This document shows, in pieces, positions 11,462 to 21,802 of a stretch of DNA of 64,000 nucleotides. Made by a program: the position numbers and the translations under genes. The stretch covers positions 4,825,733 to 4,889,732 of the forward strand of contig NC_089175.1 in assembly GCF_947507565.1 (NCBI RefSeq), read 5' to 3'. The first letter of the stretch is position 1. Every line of letters begins with the position of its first letter. The notes beneath the pieces were generated by a model that searched no databases, was not told the DNA's origin, and saw only the letters and a list, made by a program, of their open reading frames with translations. Source of the stretch: Oscarella lobularis (Eukaryota; Porifera; Homoscleromorpha; Homosclerophorida; Oscarellidae).

Positions 11462-12136
11462 GACCTGCGCGATAGACCGCAATGCGATTAGAAATTAGAG
11501 CGATATCGTCGAGGCGCCGCGCGAGCCCGAAACGACGCGTCGCGTCGCCAGGCGAGGCGATGAGAGGGTTGTCGGTTGAAAACGGGGGGTTTTCGTGCGT
11601 TCGACGGCGAATTGGGACGCAGGTCGCACGGGAACGGGTCGTTTGAAGACGCGGAAATGGCGTTTCGGGTGGGTCGCGCGTCTCGGAGATCGATTTCGAC
11701 GCGTTCGGCTACCTGTAGAGCGGTTTGAGGTGCGTTTCGAACGGCGACGACGATTGCTGTAGTCGTTTAGACCGGCGTGCTTGTTGAATTGGAGGATCGA
11801 CGAATCGGGGGCGGAGGTTGGCACGTGAGGGATATCCCGGATTTGGGAGCATGTACACTTTTGTTTACCGTGTAGCCAATTCAAAATTAATATGAAATAC
11901 TGTATGCAGTAGACAGTAGACATTTTCAACAAGTCATTCTGACTCATATCTATTATTACTTGCTACGAATCGGGGGGATCTCCCTCTTCCGGGAAGACCT
12001 AAAACCCCCCTGGCCAATAGATGAGTCCCGTTGATCCGGTTCGCGAATCGCGTAGTCGCACTTTCACTGTTAGACATTCGCAATATCAAGCCCGAGTCAC
12101 GTCATACCAGCCATACCTGAGTCACCACCGTGACCC
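11462..12136. other. Intergenic region between FBXO11 and CARD-kelch gene 1
   Basis: Shared upstream region of two divergent genes. The FBXO11 side (to about 11850) is GC-rich and CpG-dense (many CGTCG and CGACG). A long minus-strand frame at 11495-11947 is compositional and resembles nothing I know. No element recognised. Confidence 0.4.
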
Positions 12137-13470
12137 ATGGATCAAAGATGGGAGAACGTCGTAAAACCTGTCTTTTCCGACCTCGTCCAAGTCTTGGATC
12201 CCCTCGCTTTGCGGGATCGACTCTACTCTAATGATCTCGTTACGAGAGAGGAGTTTCAGCGACTGTCTCACCTTCACACGAAAGAGGAAATGACACGCAT
12301 GCTTCTTGTTGACATTTTGCCGCGAAAAGGAAAAACGGCTTACGATCGATTTCTGGATGCGCTGCAGAAGACGAAAGGACAGGAGCACGTCGTAGAAGAA
12401 ATACTCAGACCGACAAAGAAGGGTTCGTAAGAGACCACGAAAGTTAGTTTGGACTGACCCTTGAGTCCGGGCTTAGATTCCGTCCAAAATGATGCACAAA
12501 AAATCAAGGACTTGGAGGATAGGCTGGCTAATGCAGAGGCAGCGCTTTCAAAGCAAAAATTGACAACCGCTGGATTGAGAATAAAGGTTCGGGACGCCAT
12601 ATTGCTCACAGTACGTTCGTTCTCATTGTGAACTTGTAGCTTGGCCCCAGATGGTATCGTGAACATGTTCTCAAGTGGGAAATGATGAAGCTACGCGAGC
12701 CTCTTCCTCTGCTCGAATGTAATCCTTACGGATGCGTGGCTGAAATCAATGGAGCCGTTCACCTTGGTTGGGGCAACAAAATATATTGGCTAAAGAATGG
12801 AAAGTGGAAAGAAAAGAGACTGGAGACAAGTTCTCCCATTGGGAGCTTGATCGAATGTGAAGGAAACGGATACGTAATAAATGGAGGCGGATTTTTTGGA
12901 GACAGATGCAAGACGATCAGCGTGTGGAACAACGAAACGGAAGAATTGGAGCTGCTGACCAAAATACCGCCCGAATATCAGCTGAGACATCGATCAGCAG
13001 TTGGACACAACGGGAAAATTTATTTCGTAGGCGGCTTCGACGGAAAGAAGACCAATCAAGTCGACTGCTTTGATATCCACACAAAAACGTGGAGCGAAGC
13101 GAAGAGAACGAAGCAGACACGATGGGCGAGTTCGTTAGCGGCGATTGACGATAAGCTCTTCGTCGGAGGAGGCTGGGGCCACAGCGACGCCGAATGTTTT
13201 CTAATCAAAGAAGACCGATGGGTAGATATCAAGCCCAACACAAAGGAGGACTGCGAGTGGTCGTCGTGGAATGGAAAACTCGTCGCGACGGGAGGACACG
13301 GTTCCAGCAACGTCGTCGAAATGTACGACGATTCGGCCGGTGACTGGCTCCCGTTGCCGCCCATGAATAAGGGCCGATGGGAGCACGGTGCCTGTGCGAC
13401 GAAAGAGAATAAATTGTTCGTTGTCGGGGGAGACGGTGCGGACAATTCAGTAGAGTACTTATGTATGTAG
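12137..13470 (+). CDS. CARD-coiled coil-kelch protein, gene 1
   Basis: Three coding exons. Exon 1 (12137-12427) is a CARD-like death fold: VLDPLALRDRLYSNDLVTRE, then EEMTRMLLVDILPRKGKTAY and DRFLDALQKTKGQEHV; the ILPRKG...F..AL pattern is typical of CARDs. Exon 2 (from about 12475) is a charged amphipathic helix (KIKDLEDRLANAEAAL). Exon 3 encodes kelch-type propeller blades with repeated GG plus W/Y spacing: KIYFVGGFDGKK, DKLFVGGGWG, KLVATGGHG, NKLFVVGGDG, ending SVEYLCM. Exon joins are in phase. The protein would couple a death-fold interaction module to a beta-propeller, probably cytosolic. A tandem paralogue follows at 13701. CARD-kelch is not an architecture I recognise from vertebrates; the function is inferred only from the domains. 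Confidence 0.85.
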
Positions 13471-13700
13471 CTGACTTTTTTATCCAGACGTATGCAACTC
13501 CTTAGATGGACTAAGATGGCCCTTTGGTGCTCAATGCTTCTTGTAACCCTGACAACAGTTTCGGGCCGAGTGACCTTAGCAAAGATCCGTGATCTAAGGG
13601 TATTTCCCTTTTCTTTAGTTCGATCAGCAACTCCCGCATTTCACCCGTTTCTTCTCGTCGCTGTCGCCGAGCTATTTTTTCCGTCCGTCAACTGACGGCG

Positions 13701-15052
13701 ATGGACGCGCGGTGGGAGACCGAAGTAAAGCCCATTTTTCCCGACCTCGTCCAAGTTCTCGATCCGCTCGCGCTTCGAGATCGACTCTACTCCAACGATC
13801 TGATCACGCGAGAAGAATTTCGGCATCTGACGCACCTTCTCACCAAGGAAGAGATGTCGCGCACGCTTCTCGTCGACATTTTGCCGCGGAAAGGACGAAC
13901 GGCCTACGATCGATTTGTGAGCGCTCTGCGAGCGACAAAGGGGCAAGAACACGTCGCTGAGGAACTCCTGGAGGCGAAGAGAAAAGGTTTGATACTGTAG
14001 GACGCTCTCGTCCATTATTTTCAGAGTAATAATAATTATATTAGATTTCCAAGTCGAATGTGATTCTCCAAATGAATTAAAATCAAAGGAGACGATTGAG
14101 GAGCTAAGGGATAAATTGACGGAGTCTGACTCGGCATTCCTTAGGGAAAAATTAACGAATGTCGGACTCAGGATGAAGGCAAGCTTGGTTTTTTCGATTG
14201 AGTAGCCTATTGATATTCAATTATTTTTTGTAGCTCGGAACAGGATGGGATGGTAAACGTGTTTTCAAATGGGAAACAATGAAGTCAATTGCACCTCGTT
14301 CTCCACTTCAATGCAATCCTTACGAACGCGTGGCTGAAATCGACGAAACGATTCACGTAGCCTGTAGCAATACAATTTATTGGATGAAAAATGGGCAATG
14401 GGAAGAAAAAAATCTGGCTTTTGGTATAGCCAGCGTTTTTGAGAGCGAAGGAACTGGATACGTGATGACGGGAGATTGGTGGAGAAGATGCGAAAAGATT
14501 TTCCAGTGGAAGAGCAAAAAGAAGAAACTGAAACTAGTAACCGAAATACCATCTGAATTTCAAATGAAATATAGGTCAGTTGTTGGTCAAAAGAATAGAA
14601 TATTTCTTATGGGCGGAGTTGACGGAACGAAAAGCAAACGAGTCGATTGCTTCAATACGGTCAAAGGCAAGTGGGAAGAAATGAAGCCTATGACCAAAGG
14701 ACGGTGCGAGAGCTCATTGGCTGCGTTCGATAATAAAATATTTGTCGGAGGAGGAGACGGAAGCAACGATGTCGAATGCTTTTTGACCAGTGAAGAAAAG
14801 TGGGTAAAAATCAAGGAAACAAAAAAGACGGACTGCCAACTGTCGTCATGGAACGGAAAACTCGTCGCAACGGGAGGAAGAGAGCGGAGCGACGTAGTTG
14901 AAATTTACGACGATTTGTCTGGGCACTGGCTTCCGTTACCGTCAATGATTAGAGGACGATACGGACATGGCGTGTGTGCGACGAAAGACAGTAAATTAGT
15001 TGTAGTAGGAGGATGGGGCGGCGCAAATTCTGTTGAGTATTTAAAATTCTAA
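13701..15052 (+). CDS. CARD-coiled coil-kelch protein, gene 2
   Basis: Tandem paralogue of the gene at 12137 with the same exon plan. The CARD exon (MDARWETEVKPIFPDLV; NDLITREEFRHLTHL; ILPRKGRTAYDRFVSAL) joins through a GT-AG intron to a coiled-coil exon (TIEELRDKLTESDSAFL). That joins through a GC-AG intron (14179-14233) to the kelch exon, starting LGTGWDGKRVFKWETMK. Propeller blades are seen at RIFLMGGVDGTK, KIFVGGGDG, KLVATGGRER and KLVVVGGWGGANSVEYL. It differs from gene 1 mostly in the propeller, suggesting the blades diverge faster than the CARD. Both copies look intact. Confidence 0.85.
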
Positions 15053-15442
15053 ACGTGCTTTTTTTTAAGTTGTCGCGATATTACGGGCAGGTTTCCCCGT
15101 TCTTAGTTAGATTGATGGCACAATTGTGTTTCTTTTTGATTGGTTCTATGCAAAAAAAACAAGAAGTCGGAAATGCTCAATGTTTTCTCTGCACTGCATA
15201 CACACGCACCAAAGCAATCTCTCTTATTAATTAATTAATTAATAACTGCATGATTGGGCGCTCGAGAATGGAAAGCAATGAGATGGCAAATTGTCTTACA
15301 TGATCATTATGCTGCTTATTATAGTACTGTACTAGATAAACAGGGAAGTCGTGAACGTGTCCACGAACGCCTATCAATCAACGCCAAAGCACCTGGCTAA
15401 CGCACACCACACTCGCGCTATGCTGCTATCTCCGGATTAGCA
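15053..15442. other. Intergenic, AT-rich
   Basis: 3' flank of CARD-kelch gene 2 and 5' flank of the aquaporin. It holds a short TTAA run near 15225-15243 and nothing else I can support. Confidence 0.4.
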
Positions 15443-16458
15443 ATGACGACTGCTGTAGCCGTGGACAAGGCCAAAGAAGAGAGCAACTCTTCTCCTGATA
15501 CAAAGAGAACGCCATCCCCCCAACCGTCAACGGAACGCCAAATCAACTGGTGGAAAATTCTCCTCCTACCAAGCGTCGTCGAATTCACAGCCACTCTCAT
15601 ATTCGTCTTCGTCGTCACATTGTCCAACTTGACGACCGGAGATCGTAGCTCAAATGCGCCCATTATTAACGCAGCCTTCGGTAGCGGACTAATCGTTATG
15701 GTCCTTATATACGCCGTAGGACCGATAAGGCAAGCCGGATACCGCTCGATCCACATGGTCCACCACCATAATGTATTCTCTAACACATAGTGGATGTCAT
15801 ATAAATCCGGCAGTGACGCTGGGGGCGTTCTGCAGTGGTTTAGTCGCTCCTGGAATAGTGCTTGCCTACATCGTGGCTCAACTGACAGGCAGCGTCGTGG
15901 GAGCAGCTCTTACTAGAGTAAGACGACCCCCCGGCCTATACATATTCTCTCCACCGTCTATTTTGCGAATCGTAGGCCGTTGTTAGCAACGAGAGCGTTC
16001 TGGCCGCGAGTAGGACCTATTGGCCACTGGGCATGTACGCGAGTTCGATCAGCCCCGCTCAAGCGCTGGGACTCGAGCTTCTTCTTACGTTTATACTCAT
16101 GTTAGTCATACTGATGACTGACGTCGATCATCAGAGCGTGATGACTCCTCTGGCGATTGGGTTCGTGGTCGTTGCAGAAATATTGGCGGGGTAGGATCGT
16201 CAGATAAAAAATGTAGCAATATTATTGATGAAGGCTGGGTTTATGTACAGGGGTGACAAGTCCGGCGCTAGTATGAATCCCGCTCGAAGCTTTGGACCGG
16301 CCATAGCCTTTGGGGTGCACGAGCATTTGTACGTTTACTTCGTTGGGCCCGTCGTCGGAGCTGTGCTTGCCTCCTTGTTTCACCGATTTGTTCTTACGAA
16401 GAAGAAGCTTCCCGTGCCCCTTTTGTCAAGTTCTGTTCAGCTGAAGACAGATCGATAG
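15443..16458 (+). CDS. Aquaporin (MIP family water/solute channel)
   Basis: Membrane channel. Exon 1 encodes a Ser/Pro-rich cytosolic N-terminus and TM1-TM2 (LLLPSVVEFTATLIFVFVV; FGSGLIVMVLIYAVGPI). A GC-AG intron (15730-15790) then gives SGCHINPAVTLGAF with the first NPA box. Another exon gives TM4-TM5 (LGLELLLTFILMLVIL; PLAIGFVVVAEILAG). The last exon holds the second NPA box (GASMNPARSFGPAI), TM6 and a short tail. The Arg after the second NPA fits the selectivity filter, and the Cys/His before the first NPA resembles classical AQP1/4-type loops. One exon join (15918-16000) is uncertain. Both half-helices are intact, so a working channel is likely. Confidence 0.87.
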
Positions 16459-16617
16459 CATGATGACCGTTTTTTTCGTTCTTCGACGCATGAATTAATA
16501 TCACACTGCTTGGGAAAACAGATGACGTCTTCTAGATATCCTGGGGAGTGGACTAAAGCATTTACCTATGACTAAAGGCCCCCCAGTAGACGTCACAGCC
16601 TTTTTTCTCGCTCGAAA

Positions 16618-19600
16618 ATGGACGATAGGTGGGAGACGAAAGTGCGTCCGAACTTCGCGAATCTCGTCGAAGTTCTTGATCTTCTTGCTCTTCGCGATTG
16701 TCTACACACCAACGACCTAATCACGAGAGAGGAATTTCAGCATCTATCGCACCTTTCCACAAAGGAAGAGATGGCACGCACGCTCCTCGTCGAAATTCTG
16801 CCGCGAAAAGGAAGAAGGCATACGATCGATTTCTTAGCGCACTACGAAATACAAAGGGACAGGAGCACGTCGTTGACGAACTTTTGGAGGCCCCTGACAA
16901 AACTCCCTCAGGTACACGCACACAAAAGTCGCTATGAGCAGAGAGGTCACTGATTGATCTTGCAGTCCAGTGTAAATATGGTGATATTGCTTTATATCTG
17001 TATAGGACAACGACCTCTTCAGACACCTATCATTGGCCTTCAGCCTACCATGGCAGTCAAGGTACTACCTACGGTCGTGCAGCAAAAATGCACTGCCGTC
17101 AACGAAAGGCCATCACTGCAGTCGACCTTCTATTACTCTGTGACGTCAAAGGTAGGAAGTGAAGGCGGGTCTGTACGACTAGTGGAGGCTTGCCATGGCA
17201 AGGATTCTGACATGTATCCACGTGTCGAAGTGCCGGCTAGCACTGTGAAGTCTCAATCCACAATGGAAGTGAAATTGGAGATGTCACCTAATCCACCGCA
17301 GTGGCGTCAAATTCGTTTTGCTTCGCCGATGAAAAAGGAGACGGAAACCGTTATAGGTCCCTACGTGTCCGTCGCCTTGGAAACGGACGACAAAGTAGTC
17401 AGACCTGTTTTCGTAACTGTGCCTCATGAAGATGTTGACGCGATAACTGCCGGAACACTTCCAGTCGAAAAGAAGCCCAAAGTTGAAATTCGCGAACAGG
17501 TGGCTGATTTGCAAGGGCGACTGTCTGATTGGAAAAGAGTCGAAGAAGCGAAGATAGGAAAATCTGAATCACGCGTTCCCGTGTCAGATGAAGGAGTGCA
17601 CTGTTTCGTTCCCATGGCAAAGTCGACCGATCCTGTCAAAACCTGGTGCACTAAGCAGCTGGAATTCTGGATATTCGGAGATCCCTCTCTATCTCGAACA
17701 ATGACGCTATCGGTAATATGCTTAGCTAATAATTACCCTGTCAAACAATTCAAACAATCGATGAGCGACGATGAGGTTACGGTGGCACCGTGGAGTCGTC
17801 ATCCGTCAAAGATGTCCTTGCCTCTCAATGACGTCATAAAATTCACAATGAACATTGATAGCGATTGGTGGCAATTCAAGCCGCCTGCAGTTCAATCTCT
17901 ATTTGAGTATGATCTCGTTACGCTCGAGAACTACTGCAATTTGCCCTTTTGTTTGACAACGATTTCGCCTTCAAAGGACTTGAAGCCTGCAACTGGCTCT
18001 TGCACTGTTACAGTAGAAAGACACACCTATATGAAATCGATTCCTTATCAGACTCCTGACAGGCTTCAAGGTGCTACTAGTAGTATTGCTCAATAAATGG
18101 TACTCGTATTTGACAATTTAAAACCTTTAGACAGCCACGCGCCAAACGTTGATTTTCCAGAAAAATCTCTTCTACAACTGACCTCGTATGATCTGTCTAA
18201 AAAGGTAGAACTTCAGCAATGTACTTTGCGCAAACCATTTCATTAATCTCCCTCGCCTTAGATTCTTCCCAGTGAATACTACAAAAAAATGCTTCAGTCG
18301 ACGATTAAGCACGTCGTCATGAAGAAGCTGTTACAAAGCCAACCAAGAATAGTACAGTTTCATCCGTCGGAGTCGCAATTGGTTATTGTGACGAAGAGCG
18401 ATGTCAGGTAAGTCCGCCGAGAACAACTTTACCGGTAGTTTTTCAAATTCTTCGTTGCACTGCAGCAGTGTTTGGGATTGGAAAGATGGAACGAAACTGA
18501 GCAGCCTTTCTCCGTCGCAAAATAATTTTGCTACGAACATTGCTTCGGTGAAATTTCTCAATCCGCGCAGAGAAGATCTTCTTTTGACAGGCACTGGTAA
18601 TAAAGACTTGCCGGTCTTGACATCCGTTGCTGCTTCACTCGTTTTATAGATAACGGCATTGTGCAGGTGTGGGAAAACTATTCTCACAGGCATCTAACGG
18701 AAGCCGTGGCAGAGTGGACAGTGGTGAAAAATAATAATTGGAGTGAGTTGACGCGATCAATCTCTTTCGTGTATCTATCTATACCGCTTATAGGAAGCAG
18801 GATGACTCTATTCGAATGGAATCAGCAGGGTGGCACGCTTTTTTCAGCCAGTGACAGCGAATCAGTGATTCGGCTATGGAATTTGCACGAAGGAAGGCAT
18901 TGCCAAGTACGTTAAAAAAGTCGTGCAAATCGTATCCTCTGAGTGATTCTTTTGCAAGGACATTCCGATAGGCGTTGACACCGACAGTGTAACGTGCACG
19001 TGCATGACCAGTTTCAACAACGACACCGTCGTCTCACAATTGGTCGCCGGGTTCAGTGACGGAAAAGTCAAATTATTTGATCTTCGGCTTTCACCTGATA
19101 GAGAAGAGTAGGTCTAAACTCTAAAGCGAAAAAATGGGTCGTTGGGTGAAATGAGCTATGGTTTTCTAGTCTTACAATGCGCGACCGGTACCGAATCACC
19201 AAAGTCGTTGTTCTGCCACATAGTGAAACGGAACTCTACACCACAAAGTAAGCAAAAATCAGATTTCCTCTTCTATAGTCTCATTCGTCTCTATGCAGCC
19301 AAGTCTGGGACTCCGTGAAGAAGTGGGACTTGCGCTATCCGTCTAGACTAGTAGGAACTATTTCTTTGCCCTCATCCATGGGTGTCAGTCCTATAGCGTT
19401 TCACGAAAGAGCCGGAATCGTTGCGTAGTAAGTGCTTTGCACGTGGACGACAGAATACAACTACTGTAATGACGTCCTCTACAGCCCATCAGAAAGCTCC
19501 AAGACCGGCCACAGTACCATAACCACCATGAAGTTGGACGGAGGTTCGTCTCTAAATACTATTCGTTACTCGTCTGGGCTCACAGAAACGAGTTTCGAAC

Positions 19601-19848
19601 CGCCAGACTTTCTCAGTTTTCATCCGCTCGAGGTTTGCACGCGGCTCTCCTATAAGAAGCAGTGGCGTCGCTAGAGTTCATCCTTGGGAACGGCGTCGAC
19701 GAAGCCATAGACGTGCAGCCCAATGAACTCTTGTGGAACGCCACTGCTCGTAAATATAGCTGAACATTCGCTGTGTGCCTCGTAGGGTCATCTAGCAATT
19801 GGAACTCCTGGCCACTACGTCACCGTATACAGCTGGAAAAAGCCCTAA
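16618..19848 (+). CDS. CARD-ZU5-UPA protein apparently fused to a Raptor-type WD40 propeller
   Basis: The N-terminal CARD is paralogous to those of the CARD-kelch genes (NDLITREEFQHLSHL; LLVEILPRKG), but one base appears missing near 16815, so the rest of the CARD (AYDRFLSALRNTKGQEHV) is in the next frame. That frame splices (16913-17006) into a long exon with a ZU5-like domain (GSEGGSVRLVEA; YVSVALETDDKVVRPVFVTV) and a UPA-like region (ending near SCTVTVERHTYMKS). The frame stops at 18094, but a GT-AG intron of 3n length (about 18071-18132) removes the stop and joins in frame to DSHAPNVDFPEKSLLQLTSY. The following exons are a Raptor C-terminal WD40 domain: RIVQFHPSESQ, VWDWKDGTKL, LLLTGTDNGIVQVWENYS, DIPIGVDTDSVT, LVAGFSDGKVKLFDLR, LAIGTPGHYVTVYSW. 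Alternative: a separate WD40 reading frame from the ATG at 18097, directly after the stop. The Raptor caspase-like and HEAT regions are absent here. Confidence 0.7.
19661..19750. repeat. Hairpin element in the last intron of the CARD/Raptor-like gene (MITE-like)
   Basis: The arms AGCAGTGGCGT and ACGCCACTGCT (11 bp, perfect) bracket about 65 bp, and pairing continues imperfectly inside (AGAGTTCAT against ATGAACTCT). Ends of the form CAGTGGCG are common in hAT-type non-autonomous elements, but I see no clear target-site duplication. It lies inside the intron between the FHPLE and GHLAIG exons. Confidence 0.4.
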
Positions 19849-20389
19849 CTGAACTGCTCACCTATAGTGACTTCTTAGCTAAGGGGGCCCCTAAAACTAA
19901 CTAGCCCAAAGAATCGTCTTAAGAGATCGCCTTTTTCTACTCCTGCTACTTCAATCGCGTGTACGGTGTAGTAGACCTGGCGATTTCACGCAGCGTAGGT
20001 AGACAGGGCCCCCGAAATTTTTGAAGTCCTTTCAGCGACACCATAGCTTCTTGTAGAGCTTCAGGGCTTCCGGAGCACGGCTGCGGGGACGGCAAACGAA
20101 GCACAAGAAGCCGGAGAAGAAATATTCGGCTTCCCGGATGCACAACACGCATTTTTAATTAATCGAAACTCTATAAACATGACACAGTTAGATCAATGAA
20201 ACCGCCTATAACATCAACAAAAATCCCATTCAACAAACGCAAAAAAGAAGAAAAAACCCCGCGTAATAATGATAATAATAATATTAAACAATTATCTGAA
20301 GAGAACAAGAAATGATAGAGGGAGAGAGAGACAGCATCCCTACGCGACTAAATTCCACCACCGCAAAAGAAAAGATTCGCCAATAATTT
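19849..20389. other. Convergent 3' region between the CARD/Raptor-like gene and integrin alpha
   Basis: Holds the 3' flanks of both genes. 19946-20152 has an open minus-strand frame (ending TTPYTRLK) of no recognisable family and no clear splice partners. 20160-20290 is AT-rich. No confident gene. Confidence 0.35.
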
Positions 20390-21763
20390 CTACTCCGTTT
20401 CATTATCATTATATCGTGGCTTCTTGTCACTATCGTCATCGCTGCCAGGACTTTTGGACTTCCGCTTTTCCATCTCCATGACATCGCCGCCGCCGTTTCT
20501 CGACTTTTTGGACGAATCCGTTTCCATGGCAATTTCTCCCGGTCCGGGCGAGATGGCCTTCGGAGAGGCCGTCTTGTACTGGCCACGACGTACCGCATAG
20601 CGACCTTTAGACCGACGACTGAAAAACCCGCACTAAAAACAAATCAATAATTCTATTCTATATGCAATTATCTTGGAACACTTACCAAGTAGAATAAAAG
20701 AATAATGATGGCCAATATTAGAAGACCACCGATAACGCTTGCAATTATAACCCAAAACGGAACGCATTCGACAGCAATCGTTTCCGGCTCCGGCTGAAGC
20801 CGACTGAGAATCTTTTAGAAAAAAATGAATAATAAATACTAGGGTGGTATATGATCCTCCTGTCCGTACGGAAAAGGAAAACTTCGTTGGCTCTTCGAAA
20901 AATTTTCTATAGGCGTGCGCTTGAAGAACGGAAGACGCCAAAGGAGGAAAAGAAGAATACTAGAGAAAAGAAGAACAAACGCAATGAGGAGAGCGCTACA
21001 GCTTTAGAGAATGCGCTTCAGTACGTTAAGTGCCAGCGTTTTTGCCACAGCCGTGGCGTTGAGGATGACCTGGAACGCGCCCCTTCGAACGAGCGTTCGA
21101 TTGACTTCACAGTGGATGGGAACGCAGTAGAAGCCGGCGCACTCGGGAGGCGGTGTCTCGGTAATCTACGCACAAAGAAAAACTCGCAAATAAAACTACA
21201 AGTACTCGTAACTATGCAAAACTACAGTTTCTGTAAAAACGGCTTTGCATCCGCCATCGCTTCGACCAGCCTATCGAGCAAAAAAAGTCAAATTAATAAT
21301 ACTCACGTTTCATTTTTTTTCTTACAGCGTAATTGCATTTATCAATATACTTATTGGCGTCACACTCATAAGTATCTGCAGAACTTTCCTCGCTCGGTAT
21401 CTTGAAACGTCACGCTTTATCATTATAAGAGTACTGGTTGAATTAATAATTTCTTACGGCCAAACTGCGTAAGTACAAAAGATCTCGCTTGTCTTTCGTC
21501 TGCACTGGCCACCAAATCGTCAATTTCAGATTGTTCACGGTAGTTGGCCCGAGATTTCGAACCTTAGTCAATTTTTTCAACAAAATATTAATATTCGTCC
21601 CCGATTATTCTACCGTGTATCGGTGCGTGATTTCATAGCCCAGTTCCTCGAAATTTCGCGGATTCTGATTCACAGACGTGCTCAACGATTTGTAGACGAG
21701 TCTCGAATTTTTGTTCTTCTGAAAAAAGGTTCTAAAACAAAAATAAAAAAACGTGCATAGAAC

Positions 21764-21802
<39 letters not shown>

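Noticed and set aside
11495-11947. 150-residue minus-strand open frame upstream of FBXO11
   Set aside because: Arg/Ser/Thr-rich translation of CpG-dense promoter-like sequence, with no domain or splice context.
13056-13445. Long minus-strand frames opposite the kelch exons
   Set aside because: Antisense shadows; the plus frame has clear kelch blades and splice structure.
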